Source of the DNA: Clostridia bacterium
GTDB taxonomy: Bacteria; Bacillota; Clostridia; CAKSNL01; HGM11501
Assembly (NCBI GenBank): GCA_900766735.1
Contig: CAAFWO010000036.1
Span: 1-17,709 of the forward strand
Direction of reading: 5' to 3'
Length of the DNA stretch: 17,709 bases
Positions 7,044 to 13,932 of the stretch are shown piece after piece. Each line of letters opens with the position of its first letter. Position 1 is the first letter of the stretch. The translations under genes and the position numbers were made by a program. Below the pieces are notes generated by a model. It did not search any database, had not been told where the DNA came from, and saw only the letters and a program-made list of their open reading frames with translations.

Positions 7044-8684
7044 GTGAAAATACTCGGCGGAAAAACGGACACAGTTTTTAAGAACTTAAAAGGAGAGGGC
7101 GGTAAAATATTTGTTTTATCGCTTCTTTCTGTCGTCGTCTCGCTTCTTTGTATCGCGAGAGCAAAGTGCTATCAGGTCATAATCGACGCGATCGGAAAAG
7201 CCGACAGTCCGATAGTTTTATATTCCTGTTTATTTGCGCTCCTTGTTGTCGTAACGGTCATTTTGTGCCAGATATATAGGTTTTTCAGGGAGCGGACTGT
7301 GACGGATATGTATAACCGCATCCGCCGCAAAGTTATGAATGCCGCCCTTGGCGCCGAATACGGCGTGATTTCTGGCTTTCACACGGGCGATATATTAAAC
7401 CGTATGTTTTCGGACGCAAAGATAGTTTCCGAGAGCACGGCTGACATTATTCCCTCACTCTTTGAGCTCTCGGTAACGCTTTTGGGCTCTGCGGTCTTTC
7501 TTTTCTTCATAAGCCGGCCGTTCTGCCTTATTTTAGTTGCTTCGGGAATTTTGATGTCGCTTGTCGCGGTGCTTGCAAGAAAAGTCTTAAAAAGGCTTCA
7601 TAAAGAGGTTCAGGAGTCCGACGGCGCGGTGCGTTCGCTTTTTCAGGAACAGCTTTCCGGCCTTTTGATGATAAAAGTGTTCGGAGCGGAGGCGCGTTCG
7701 CTTTCTTCAATCGACAAAAAACAGAAAAACTATTTTGATAAGAATATGAAAAAGCAAATTGCTTCATGCGTTCTGAATTTCGGGTATACGATGGCATGCA
7801 ACGCCGTTTTGCTTTTTACGTTTTTTTATGCGGTATACGGCATTAAAGAAGGATTTTTGACATACGGAACGCTCACGGCGATGATGCAGCTTGCAAATAA
7901 CATTCAAAGCTCGGTCACGGGGCTCGGGGCGTTGCTCCCCAAAATATACTCGGCTGCCGCGTCCGGCGAGAGGGTCAATGAGATAACGGACATTTCAAAA
8001 GAGCGCGAAGAGAAAACGGAGCTTAACGAAGTTTCAAAGATCGACTTTAACAATATTTCGTTTTCATACGGCAGAAACGACGTTTTAAAGAACATCGGCT
8101 TTTCCGTGTCAAAGGGCGAGACGGTCGCAATACAGGGTGCATCCGGAATTGGAAAGAGCACACTTTTATATCTTTTACTGGGCATCTATAAATGCGATTC
8201 CGGCGAAATCACGATCTCAGACGGGGAAAAGACAGAGAAGGCCGGAAAGGGAACGAGAAGATTTTTCGCGTTCACACCGCAGGGAAACGGGCTTTTTTCA
8301 GGGACTATTGCGGAAAACATCATTTTCGCGCGCGAAAATGTGACGGATGAAGAGATGAAAAATGCGCTTAAAATCTCGTGTGCAGACGAATTTATCAGCG
8401 CTTTGCCGGATGGGGTGGATACATATTTAGGCGAGAACGGAGCGGGCTTATCCGAAGGCCAGCAACAAAGAATCGCCATCGCGCGTGCGCTTTTGTCGGG
8501 CGCGGAGGTTCTTTTATTGGATGAGGCGACAAGCGCGCTTGACGAGGCGACAGAGAAAAGGTTTATCGAAAATCTTCGCACGGTCGGAAAAACGGCGATA
8601 CTCATCACTCACAGAAAATCTCCGCTTTCGATCGCTTCCTCCTCATATATAATAAAAGAAAACGGAATCGAAAAGGTTAAGTGA
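7044..8684 (+). CDS. ABC transporter half-exporter (fused membrane and ATPase domains)
   Basis: A 546-residue type-IV ABC exporter subunit that should work as a dimer to expel or flip an unknown substrate. About six membrane helices occupy 20-290 (clear ones at about 20-38, 55-75, 133-155, 157-172 and 238-258). The ATPase domain follows (about 323-546): A-loop Y332, Walker A GASGIGKST (355-363), Q-loop TPQ (401-403), signature LSEGQ (459-463), Walker B VLLLDE with catalytic E484, D-loop SALD, and H-loop H513. All catalytic residues are canonical, so a homodimer is possible. The start is GTG with a GGGGGCGG ribosome site. The Nudix-pseudouridine synthase gene begins 2 bases after its stop, so the two are co-transcribed. 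Nothing in the window names the substrate. Confidence 0.92.
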   Translation: MKILGGKTDTVFKNLKGEGGKIFVLSLLSVVVSLLCIARAKCYQVIIDAIGKADSPIVLYSCLFALLVVVTVILCQIYRFFRERTVTDMYNRIRRKVMNAALGAEYGVISGFHTGDILNRMFSDAKIVSESTADIIPSLFELSVTLLGSAVFLFFISRPFCLILVASGILMSLVAVLARKVLKRLHKEVQESDGAVRSLFQEQLSGLLMIKVFGAEARSLSSIDKKQKNYFDKNMKKQIASCVLNFGYTMACNAVLLFTFFYAVYGIKEGFLTYGTLTAMMQLANNIQSSVTGLGALLPKIYSAAASGERVNEITDISKEREEKTELNEVSKIDFNNISFSYGRNDVLKNIGFSVSKGETVAIQGASGIGKSTLLYLLLGIYKCDSGEITISDGEKTEKAGKGTRRFFAFTPQGNGLFSGTIAENIIFARENVTDEEMKNALKISCADEFISALPDGVDTYLGENGAGLSEGQQQRIAIARALLSGAEVLLLDEATSALDEATEKRFIENLRTVGKTAILITHRKSPLSIASSSYIIKENGIEKVK

Positions 8685-8686
8685 TT

Positions 8687-9892
8687 ATGGAATATTTTGA
8701 CGAGCTTAATGAAAACGGAGAAAAGACCGGCCGCAGAGTCGAACGGAGCTTTGCGCACGAAAACGGAATTCTTCATGCGACGAGCCAGATATACATTTAC
8801 CGTTACCATAAGGGGCGGCTTGAGATGCTCCTTCAAAAAAGGAGCCCGGATAAGGACAGTTATCCGGGAAAGCTTGACATTTCGTGCGCCGGCCACGTTC
8901 CTTCGGGGATGGATTACGACTCCAATGCGTTAAAGGAGCTTTCCGAAGAGCTCGGGATCACGGCAGACATTTCAAGCCTTAAAAGGATCGGCGTTTTCAG
9001 AACGAGTAAAAAGGCCGTATTTTACGGAAAGAAATTTCACGACGAACAGCTTTCGGCCGTATATATTTCAGAGCTGTATCTGGACGCGTCCGAAATAAAA
9101 TTTCAAAAAGAGGAGATCTCGGCTGTTCTCTGGATGAGCGCCGATGAGATAGTAAGGCGCCTTGACTTAAATGACGACGCGTTCTGCCTTAATCCGGAGC
9201 GGTTTAAGGCGGCGCTCGGCGCGATATACCACAACATAAAGATATTGTATTCGGACGAAAATATGACGGTCTGCGTAAAGCCGCCATCCGTCCTCTCTCA
9301 GGGCGATGAAAGCGGAAATGTTGATATACTTTCGCTGTTAAAAGACAATTTCGGGCACACATTTTATCCCGTTCACAGGCTTGACAGGAACACCGGCGGC
9401 GTGATGGTGTTTGCAAAAAACAGCACCGCCGCGGCAAAGCTTTCTCTTCTTGCGGCAGATAAAGAGAATTTTATTAAAGAGTATTATGCCGTAACGGAGG
9501 GACAAGCGCCGGAGTCGGGAAATTTTTGCGACCTTTTGATAAAAAGCGGCAAAAAAGCATTCATCGCAAAAAAAGAACGAAAAGGCGTGAAAAAAGCGGA
9601 GCTTTCGTTTTATAAAATAGCTGAGGCCGCGACCGAAAAGGGATATTATTCTCTTTTATGCGTTCGGCTTTTGACCGGCAGATTTCATCAGATCAGAGCT
9701 CAGTTTTCCTCGCGACGCCTCCCGCTTGCCGGCGACGGGAAATACGGGGGACGGGACAATGGGTGCACATACGCGCTTTACGCCAAAGGCCTTGAGTTTA
9801 CAAGCCCATTTAACGGCGAAAAATTAAAGTTCAGCCAAGATCCGCCGCCGGACTATCCGTGGTCGTTATTCAGTGAGTATTTAAATCAATAA
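8687..9892 (+). CDS. Fusion of an N-terminal Nudix domain with an RluA-family pseudouridine synthase
   Basis: A 401-residue two-domain protein. Residues about 1-165 form a Nudix hydrolase domain of the YfcD/isopentenyl-diphosphate-isomerase-like type (LLQKRSPDKDSYPGKLDISCAGH). The Nudix box spans 69-91: the catalytic KELSEELGI core is kept, but the usual first Glu is M75 and the usual Arg is K83. Residues about 176-401 are an RluA-type pseudouridine synthase with HRLDRNTGG, catalytic D223, LLTGRFHQIRAQ (about 319-329) and GDGKYG. No S4 RNA-binding domain is present. The frame opens at a GTG at 8681, but I chose the ATG at 8687 because AAGG lies 9 bases upstream of it and is too close to the GTG. 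It follows the ABC gene by 2 bases. The RNA target and Nudix substrate are unknown. Confidence 0.9.
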   Translation: MEYFDELNENGEKTGRRVERSFAHENGILHATSQIYIYRYHKGRLEMLLQKRSPDKDSYPGKLDISCAGHVPSGMDYDSNALKELSEELGITADISSLKRIGVFRTSKKAVFYGKKFHDEQLSAVYISELYLDASEIKFQKEEISAVLWMSADEIVRRLDLNDDAFCLNPERFKAALGAIYHNIKILYSDENMTVCVKPPSVLSQGDESGNVDILSLLKDNFGHTFYPVHRLDRNTGGVMVFAKNSTAAAKLSLLAADKENFIKEYYAVTEGQAPESGNFCDLLIKSGKKAFIAKKERKGVKKAELSFYKIAEAATEKGYYSLLCVRLLTGRFHQIRAQFSSRRLPLAGDGKYGGRDNGCTYALYAKGLEFTSPFNGEKLKFSQDPPPDYPWSLFSEYLNQ

Positions 9893-9920
9893 AGAGTGCA
9901 TCTTAAGATGCACTCTTTAT
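9889..9920. terminator. Perfect 32-base palindrome, bidirectional terminator containing both stop codons
   Basis: The 32 bases equal their own reverse complement: ATAAAGAGTGCATCTT joined to its complement. The TAA of the Nudix-RluA gene (9890-9892) and the TAA of pdxT (9903-9905) both lie inside it. Formed as RNA, it gives a stem of about 14 pairs with a small loop. Its U-tract is short (TTTAT), so termination is likely but not certain. Confidence 0.75.
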
Positions 9921-10472
9921 CATTTGAGCAAAATATTCATGAACAGTCAAATCATCCGAAAGCTCCGGATGGAACGCGGTGACGAGCTGATTACCCTCAC
10001 GCGCGGCAACGATTTTACCGTCCACCTCGGAAAGCACCTTGACATTTTTGCCGACGGCCTTGATATAAGGCGCTCTTATAAATGTCATAGGAATGTCATT
10101 CCCGTCAAACCCGGAGACCGTGTAAAAGCTTCCGAGTTGGCGGCCGTATGCGTTTCTGACGGCGGTTATATCCATCGAAGCGATATGAGTTCTTTCATCG
10201 TTTTCGATTTTTTTTGCAAGCAGTATAAGCCCTGCGCAGGTTCCGAAAACGGGGAGTGACTCACCGATAAGGCGCTTTATTTCGTCCATCATGCCAAGCT
10301 CCGTTAAAAGCTTGCCCTGGACCGTGCTTTCGCCGCCGGGAATGATGAGCCCGTCAAATGACGAGGCAAGGTCTGACCTTTGGCGGATCTGGAAATGTTC
10401 GATCCCGAGTGCGGAAAGCGATTTTTCATGCTCTGCGAACGCGCCCTGTAAAGCGAGTATTCCGATACGCAT
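9903..10472 (-). CDS. pdxT: PLP synthase glutaminase subunit PdxT
   Basis: Cytoplasmic class-I-like glutaminase, 189 residues, that hydrolyses glutamine and channels ammonia to PdxS for pyridoxal 5'-phosphate synthesis. Visible motifs are the oxyanion segment GGEST (46-50), nucleophile C79 (FGTCAGLILLA) and the H168-x-E170 pair (FHPEL), which complete the Cys-His-Glu triad. The RAPYI segment (133-137) is also typical. Its ATG overlaps the pdxS stop by one base (TAATG at 10470-10474), so the two subunits are translationally coupled. This fits a 12:12 complex. Its last codons lie inside the palindromic terminator shared with the convergent gene. Confidence 0.97.
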   Translation of the reverse strand: MRIGILALQGAFAEHEKSLSALGIEHFQIRQRSDLASSFDGLIIPGGESTVQGKLLTELGMMDEIKRLIGESLPVFGTCAGLILLAKKIENDERTHIASMDITAVRNAYGRQLGSFYTVSGFDGNDIPMTFIRAPYIKAVGKNVKVLSEVDGKIVAAREGNQLVTAFHPELSDDLTVHEYFAQMIKSAS

Positions 10473-11347
10473 TATTTGCCTCTTTCCGCCATGAGAAGCT
10501 CAATTTCCTGTTCATTGATTCCGACCATAGCTTCGCCGAGGTCTTCGGAAAGCTCGGCAAGAACCTTAGGATCGTTATAGTTCGTAACAGCTTTAACGAT
10601 CGCGGCCGCACGCTTTTTCGGATTGCCGGATTTGAATATTCCGGAGCCGACGAAAACGCCCTCTGCGCCGAGTTGCATCATAAGTGCCGCGTCGGCCGGT
10701 GTTGCAACGCCGCCTGCCGCGAAGTTGACAACGGGAAGCTTGCCGTTCTTGTGAACATATAAAACAAGGTCATAAGGAACTCTTAACTCTTTTGCCGCGT
10801 CAAAAAGCTCATCCTCGCTCATTGAGGTGAGTCTTCTTATTTCGGCCTGCATCATGCGCATGTGGCGCACAGCCTGAACAACGTCGCCCGTTCCGGGTTC
10901 GCCCTTAGTTCTTATCATCGAAGCGCCCTCGTTTATTCTTCTGAGTGCCTCGCCAAGGTCTTTTGCACCGCAAACGAAAGGAACGCGGAACGCCGTTTTA
11001 TCGATGTGATATTTATCGTCGGCGGGAGAGAGAACCTCGCTCTCGTCGATATAGTCGATCTCAATTGCCTCCAGAATCTGTGCCTCGGCAAAATGACCGA
11101 TACGGCATTTTGCCATAACGGGAATGGAGACTGCCGCCTGAATGCCCTTTATCATTTTAGGGTCGCTCATACGCGATACACCGCCTGCCGCTCTGATGTC
11201 CGCCGGGATGCGCTCAAGCGCCATAACGGCGCATGCGCCTGCCTCCTCGGCGATCTTTGCCTGTTCGGGGGTGGTGACGTCCATTATAACACCGCCCTTT
11301 AACATCTGGGCAAGGTTCTTGTTAAGCTCGAATCTTTCGTTTTCCAT
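10472..11347 (-). CDS. pdxS: PLP synthase subunit PdxS
   Basis: The (beta/alpha)8 synthase that condenses ribose 5-phosphate, glyceraldehyde 3-phosphate and ammonia from PdxT into pyridoxal 5'-phosphate. At 291 residues it has the standard length. Conserved features are GGVIMDV with D23, the Schiff-base lysine K80 (PVMAKCRIGHFAEAQ), the ESEVLSPAD stretch (103-110), the second lysine K148 (RTKGEPGTGD) and the phosphate-binding GGVATPADAALMMQLGA region. AAGGAGT 8 bases upstream supports the start. It lies 42 bases downstream of mnmA with no terminator and no convincing promoter between, so it is probably read from the mnmA promoter. No MocR/PdxR-type regulator gene is present in the window. Confidence 0.98.
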   Translation of the reverse strand: MENERFELNKNLAQMLKGGVIMDVTTPEQAKIAEEAGACAVMALERIPADIRAAGGVSRMSDPKMIKGIQAAVSIPVMAKCRIGHFAEAQILEAIEIDYIDESEVLSPADDKYHIDKTAFRVPFVCGAKDLGEALRRINEGASMIRTKGEPGTGDVVQAVRHMRMMQAEIRRLTSMSEDELFDAAKELRVPYDLVLYVHKNGKLPVVNFAAGGVATPADAALMMQLGAEGVFVGSGIFKSGNPKKRAAAIVKAVTNYNDPKVLAELSEDLGEAMVGINEQEIELLMAERGK

Positions 11348-11389
11348 AGTGATTACTCCTTGTAAATATATTTTTAAGCAAGTTAATTT

Positions 11390-12460
11390 TTATATAATTG
11401 TTCCGCCGCCGATGACCGTGTCCCCGTCATAAAATACGACGGCCTGGCCTTTCGTGACAGCGCGCTGAGGCGTATCGAACACGACTTTTATTCCAAGCTC
11501 CGAAGGGGAGATGACAGCATCGCTTTCGCCCTGGCTGTAGCGAACCTTGGCTTTGATCCGCATCGGTTTATCAATGCTTTCGGCCGAGATCAGATTAACG
11601 TCTCCGGCGATCAGAGAGTCGGCATAAAGATCCTTTTCGTCGCCGAGCGTGACGGTGTTGTCCGAAGGGTTTATGGAGATGACATAGAGCGAATGCTCGT
11701 ATGCGATCCCAAGCCCTCTGCGCTGGCCGACGGTGTAGCGGATTATGCCTTTGTGTTTTCCCAATACATGGCCGTTTTTATCGATAAAATCGCCGGGAGG
11801 ATAGGTCTTATTCATATAGTTTTCGATAAAGTCTGAGTATTTTCCGTTCTGAACAAAGCAGATGTCCTGGCTGTCGTGCTTTCTTGCGTTTATGAAACCG
11901 CATTTTTCCGCGATCTGCCTGACCTCGGTCTTTTTAAGCTCTCCGAGCGGAAAAAGCGTGTGCGAAAGCTGTTCCTGGGTGAGCGAATACAAAACATAGC
12001 TCTGATCCTTGGTGTAATCCTCCGCTTTTTTTAACAAGAACCTTCCGGTTTGGCCGTCGCGCTCGACCCTGGCGTAGTGCCCGGTTACGACATAGTCGGC
12101 CTTTAGTTCCATCGCTCTTTGATAGAGCTTTTCGAATTTTAAGTATCTGTTACAGTCGATACACGGATTTGGCGTTGCGCCGTGCTCATATGCGTTCACA
12201 AATTTATCGATAACGCATTCTGAAAACTTATCGGTAAAATTGAAAACATAGTAGGGCATTCCAATCTTATAGGCGACACTTTTAGCATCCTCCACGTCTG
12301 ACGCGGAGCAACAGCTGTTCGGGCGCGCTTCATCTTCGTAGCCGTTAAAGAGCTTCATCGTCGCGCCGATACAGTCGATCCCCATATTCTTGACAAGATA
12401 TGCCGCCACCGAGGAGTCAACTCCGCCGCTCATAGCGATCAATGCTTTCTTATTCGTCAT
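11390..12460 (-). CDS. mnmA: tRNA-specific 2-thiouridylase MnmA
   Basis: Cytoplasmic enzyme that adenylates and thiolates U34 of tRNA-Lys, -Glu and -Gln, using sulfur passed from a PLP-dependent cysteine desulfurase. At 356 residues it is of normal length. The ATP pyrophosphatase loop is SGGVDSS (11-17). The two catalytic cysteines are C100 (NPCIDCN) and C201 (DICFV). TGHYA, KDQSYVLY and GQRRGLGI mark the tRNA-binding core, and a C-terminal beta-barrel follows. AAAGAGGTG sits about 5 bases upstream of ATG. It is the first gene of an mnmA-pdxS-pdxT operon. In many Clostridia mnmA follows iscS/iscU genes; none of those is in this window. Confidence 0.97.
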   Translation of the reverse strand: MTNKKALIAMSGGVDSSVAAYLVKNMGIDCIGATMKLFNGYEDEARPNSCCSASDVEDAKSVAYKIGMPYYVFNFTDKFSECVIDKFVNAYEHGATPNPCIDCNRYLKFEKLYQRAMELKADYVVTGHYARVERDGQTGRFLLKKAEDYTKDQSYVLYSLTQEQLSHTLFPLGELKKTEVRQIAEKCGFINARKHDSQDICFVQNGKYSDFIENYMNKTYPPGDFIDKNGHVLGKHKGIIRYTVGQRRGLGIAYEHSLYVISINPSDNTVTLGDEKDLYADSLIAGDVNLISAESIDKPMRIKAKVRYSQGESDAVISPSELGIKVVFDTPQRAVTKGQAVVFYDGDTVIGGGTII

Positions 12461-12500
12461 GGCACACCTCTTTCTTTTAATTCCTATATGTTTAGTATGT

Positions 12501-12529
12501 ATTATACATTATCTAATATTTAATGTCAA
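12501..12529 (-). promoter_or_regulatory. Perfect-consensus sigma-A promoter of the mnmA-pdxS-pdxT operon
   Basis: On the minus strand TTGACA (12524-12529), a 17-base AT-rich spacer and TATAAT (12501-12506). The leader to the mnmA start is about 35 bases, leaving no room for a large riboswitch. Confidence 0.9.
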
Positions 12530-12567
12530 TACTTTCTTAAATATATATTAAATATCTTCTCCTGATG

Positions 12568-12596
12568 TTGATAATATGTCACATAAGTTGTATAAT
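12568..12596 (+). promoter_or_regulatory. Sigma-A promoter of the HD-domain gene
   Basis: TTGATA (12568-12573) and TATAAT (12591-12596) are separated by 17 bases, with the start codon 33 bases further on. It is divergent from the mnmA promoter. The intergenic DNA between the two is strongly AT-rich. Confidence 0.85.
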
Positions 12597-12629
12597 AATG
12601 AAAATGAAAAAATAAGGAAGTAATAATAA

Positions 12630-13112
12630 ATGCTTAAAAATATTGTAAGAGCCAAGGTTCTTTTATACGGAAGCGAGATTTTATCCTCCGCCGGCATTCA
12701 GAAAGAGCGGCTCTTTATTCAGCACGGAACGACAAATGTGCTCGCGCATTCATTTAATGTGGCGTGCATAAGCCTTTTGATCGCATATTTTCTAAGGCTT
12801 AAGTTAAATGAGCGTGCGCTCGTCCGCGGCGCATTGCTACATGACTATTTTCTTTATGACTGGCACAAAATCAAGACAAAGGGGCTTCCGCACGGGTTCA
12901 GCCATCCCAAAACCGCGCTCTTTAACGCAAAACGCGACTTTTCGATTAACGAGGTTGAAGAAAACATAATCAGGCGGCATATGTTTCCGCTCACGGCCGT
13001 TCCGCCGAAATACAAGGAAAGTCTGATCGTGTGTCTTGCGGATAAGATATGTGCGGTGACAGAAACATTTAAGATGCGCCGTTTAATAATCGAAATGAAT
13101 AAAAATAAATAA
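12630..13112 (+). CDS. HD-domain phosphohydrolase-like protein
   Basis: A 160-residue cytoplasmic single-domain protein of the HD superfamily, which are metal-dependent hydrolases usually acting on phosphate esters or nucleotides. The metal-binding set is visible: H40 (LAHSFNVA), H71-D72 (RGALLHDYFLYDW), H88 and H92 (HGFSHPKTA), H117 (RRHMFPLT) and D138 (CLADKICA). The pattern fits a family I recall as conserved in Clostridia but without a known substrate. AAGGAAG about 9 bases upstream of ATG supports the start. The next gene, an SSB-like protein, begins 66 bases later with no terminator between, so the two could share a transcript. No fused GGDEF or response domain is present. Confidence 0.88.
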   Translation: MLKNIVRAKVLLYGSEILSSAGIQKERLFIQHGTTNVLAHSFNVACISLLIAYFLRLKLNERALVRGALLHDYFLYDWHKIKTKGLPHGFSHPKTALFNAKRDFSINEVEENIIRRHMFPLTAVPPKYKESLIVCLADKICAVTETFKMRRLIIEMNKNK

Positions 13113-13139
13113 AAGCAGCGTTATAAACTTTGCGCCTTT

Positions 13140-13166
13140 CGCATATATTAGGGTAGAACATATGCG
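13140..13166 (+). repeat. Inverted repeat just upstream of the SSB-like gene
   Basis: CGCATAT (13140-13146) and its complement ATATGCG (13160-13166) flank 13 bases. The right arm touches the GGGAGG ribosome site at 13166-13171. It could be an operator or an RNA hairpin limiting ribosome access. It may also be chance, since the arms are only 7 bases. Confidence 0.3.
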
Positions 13167-13178
13167 GGAGGTATTTAA

Positions 13179-13814
13179 ATGGCAAATGAAAATAATAAAG
13201 TAAAACTTATGGGGAAGTTAGTCCAGGAGCCGATCTTAAGTCACAGGGTGTATGGCGAAGGGTTTTATAAAACGGTGATCTCTGTCGAGAGACTCTCGGG
13301 CGCTTGCGACATGGTTCCGGTCACAGTGTCCGAAAGGCTTTTGCTGTCCTGTCCGGCCGAGATAGGCGGGGACTACTATATCACGGGGCAGTTCAGGTCA
13401 TATAACAATTATTCAGACACGGGAAGCAAATTGAAGCTCACAGTCTTTGCGAAGACCTTCTGCCCGGCCGATGAGTGCGACGAGGATGAGCCAAATGATA
13501 TTTTTCTTGACGGCTACCTTTGCAAAGAGCCGGTATACAGGTCAACTCCGTTCGGGCGCGAGATTGCCGATATGTTGATTGCAGTGAACAGATCCTACGG
13601 AAAGAGCGATTACATACCGGTGATAGCATGGAGCAGAAACGCACGGTTTTGCGCGTCGCTTCCGGTGGGGACACATATAAGAATTTACGGGCGCATTCAG
13701 TCCCGTGAATATCAAAAGAAAACAGCGGAGGGAACGGTTATAAAAACCGCATACGAGATCTCGGCCTCTAAACTTGAACTTCCGGACGAGGAACTTTCGG
13801 AGGAACTTCTTTAA
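13179..13814 (+). CDS. SSB-like protein with two tandem OB folds
   Basis: A 211-residue protein built from two similar halves, about 6-95 and 106-205. Each half has the layout of a single-strand DNA-binding (SSB/PriB) OB fold. Half one runs KVKLMGKLVQEPILSH, then ISVERLSG, VPVTV and GDYYITGQFRS. Half two runs NDIFLDGYLCKEPVYRS, then IAVNRSYGKSDYIPVIAW and GTHIRIYGRIQSREY. An acidic linker (DECDEDEPND) separates them. The C-terminus is acidic (PDEELSEELL) but lacks the DIPF tip of replicative SSB, so it is probably a paralogue rather than the main SSB. GGGAGG 7 bases upstream supports the start. The family assignment comes from the pattern of strands and the G-L-x-x-x-P-x-x starts. A role in DNA repair, recombination or competence is inferred only. 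Confidence 0.82.
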   Translation: MANENNKVKLMGKLVQEPILSHRVYGEGFYKTVISVERLSGACDMVPVTVSERLLLSCPAEIGGDYYITGQFRSYNNYSDTGSKLKLTVFAKTFCPADECDEDEPNDIFLDGYLCKEPVYRSTPFGREIADMLIAVNRSYGKSDYIPVIAWSRNARFCASLPVGTHIRIYGRIQSREYQKKTAEGTVIKTAYEISASKLELPDEELSEELL

Positions 13815-13851
13815 AAAAGCTTCCCCTTTTGGTCAAAAGGGGAAGCTTTTT
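13814..13851 (+). terminator. Strong intrinsic terminator after the SSB-like gene
   Basis: A perfect 17-pair stem (13814-13830 with 13835-13851) has a GGTC loop and ends in a T run. It begins at the last base of the SSB-like stop codon. The outer A:T pairs make it usable in both directions. Transcription of the following ABC operon therefore starts afresh. Confidence 0.93.
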
Positions 13852-13856
13852 GCGGC

Positions 13857-13885
13857 TTGACAAAATGGATTATTTTTGCTAAAAT
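13857..13885 (+). promoter_or_regulatory. Sigma-A promoter of the ABC exporter operon
   Basis: TTGACA (13857-13862) and TAAAAT (13880-13885) with a 17-base spacer, 5 bases after the preceding terminator. The longest open frame of the next gene begins inside this promoter at 13876 (TTG), which rules that start out. Confidence 0.88.
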
Positions 13886-13932
13886 ATTCATTTACAGGCT
13901 TAAAAATATTTTTACGAAAGGAAAAAGAAAAA

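Noticed and set aside
8186..8608. 140-codon minus-strand frame inside the ABC gene
   Set aside because: It is antisense to the ATPase domain with its conserved motifs, and has no signals of its own.
10358..10762. 134-codon plus-strand frame over pdxS and pdxT
   Set aside because: It spans the coupled pdxS-pdxT junction on the opposite strand and has no ribosome site or family features.
12461..12629. Possible riboswitch or IscR-type site in the AT-rich mnmA/HD intergenic region
   Set aside because: Both leaders are only about 30 bases, and I see no conserved structure or clear operator beyond the two promoters.
13876..13932. TTG start giving a 19-residue longer ABC half A
   Set aside because: The TTG lies between the -35 and -10 boxes of the operon promoter. 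The ATG at 13933 has a ribosome site.
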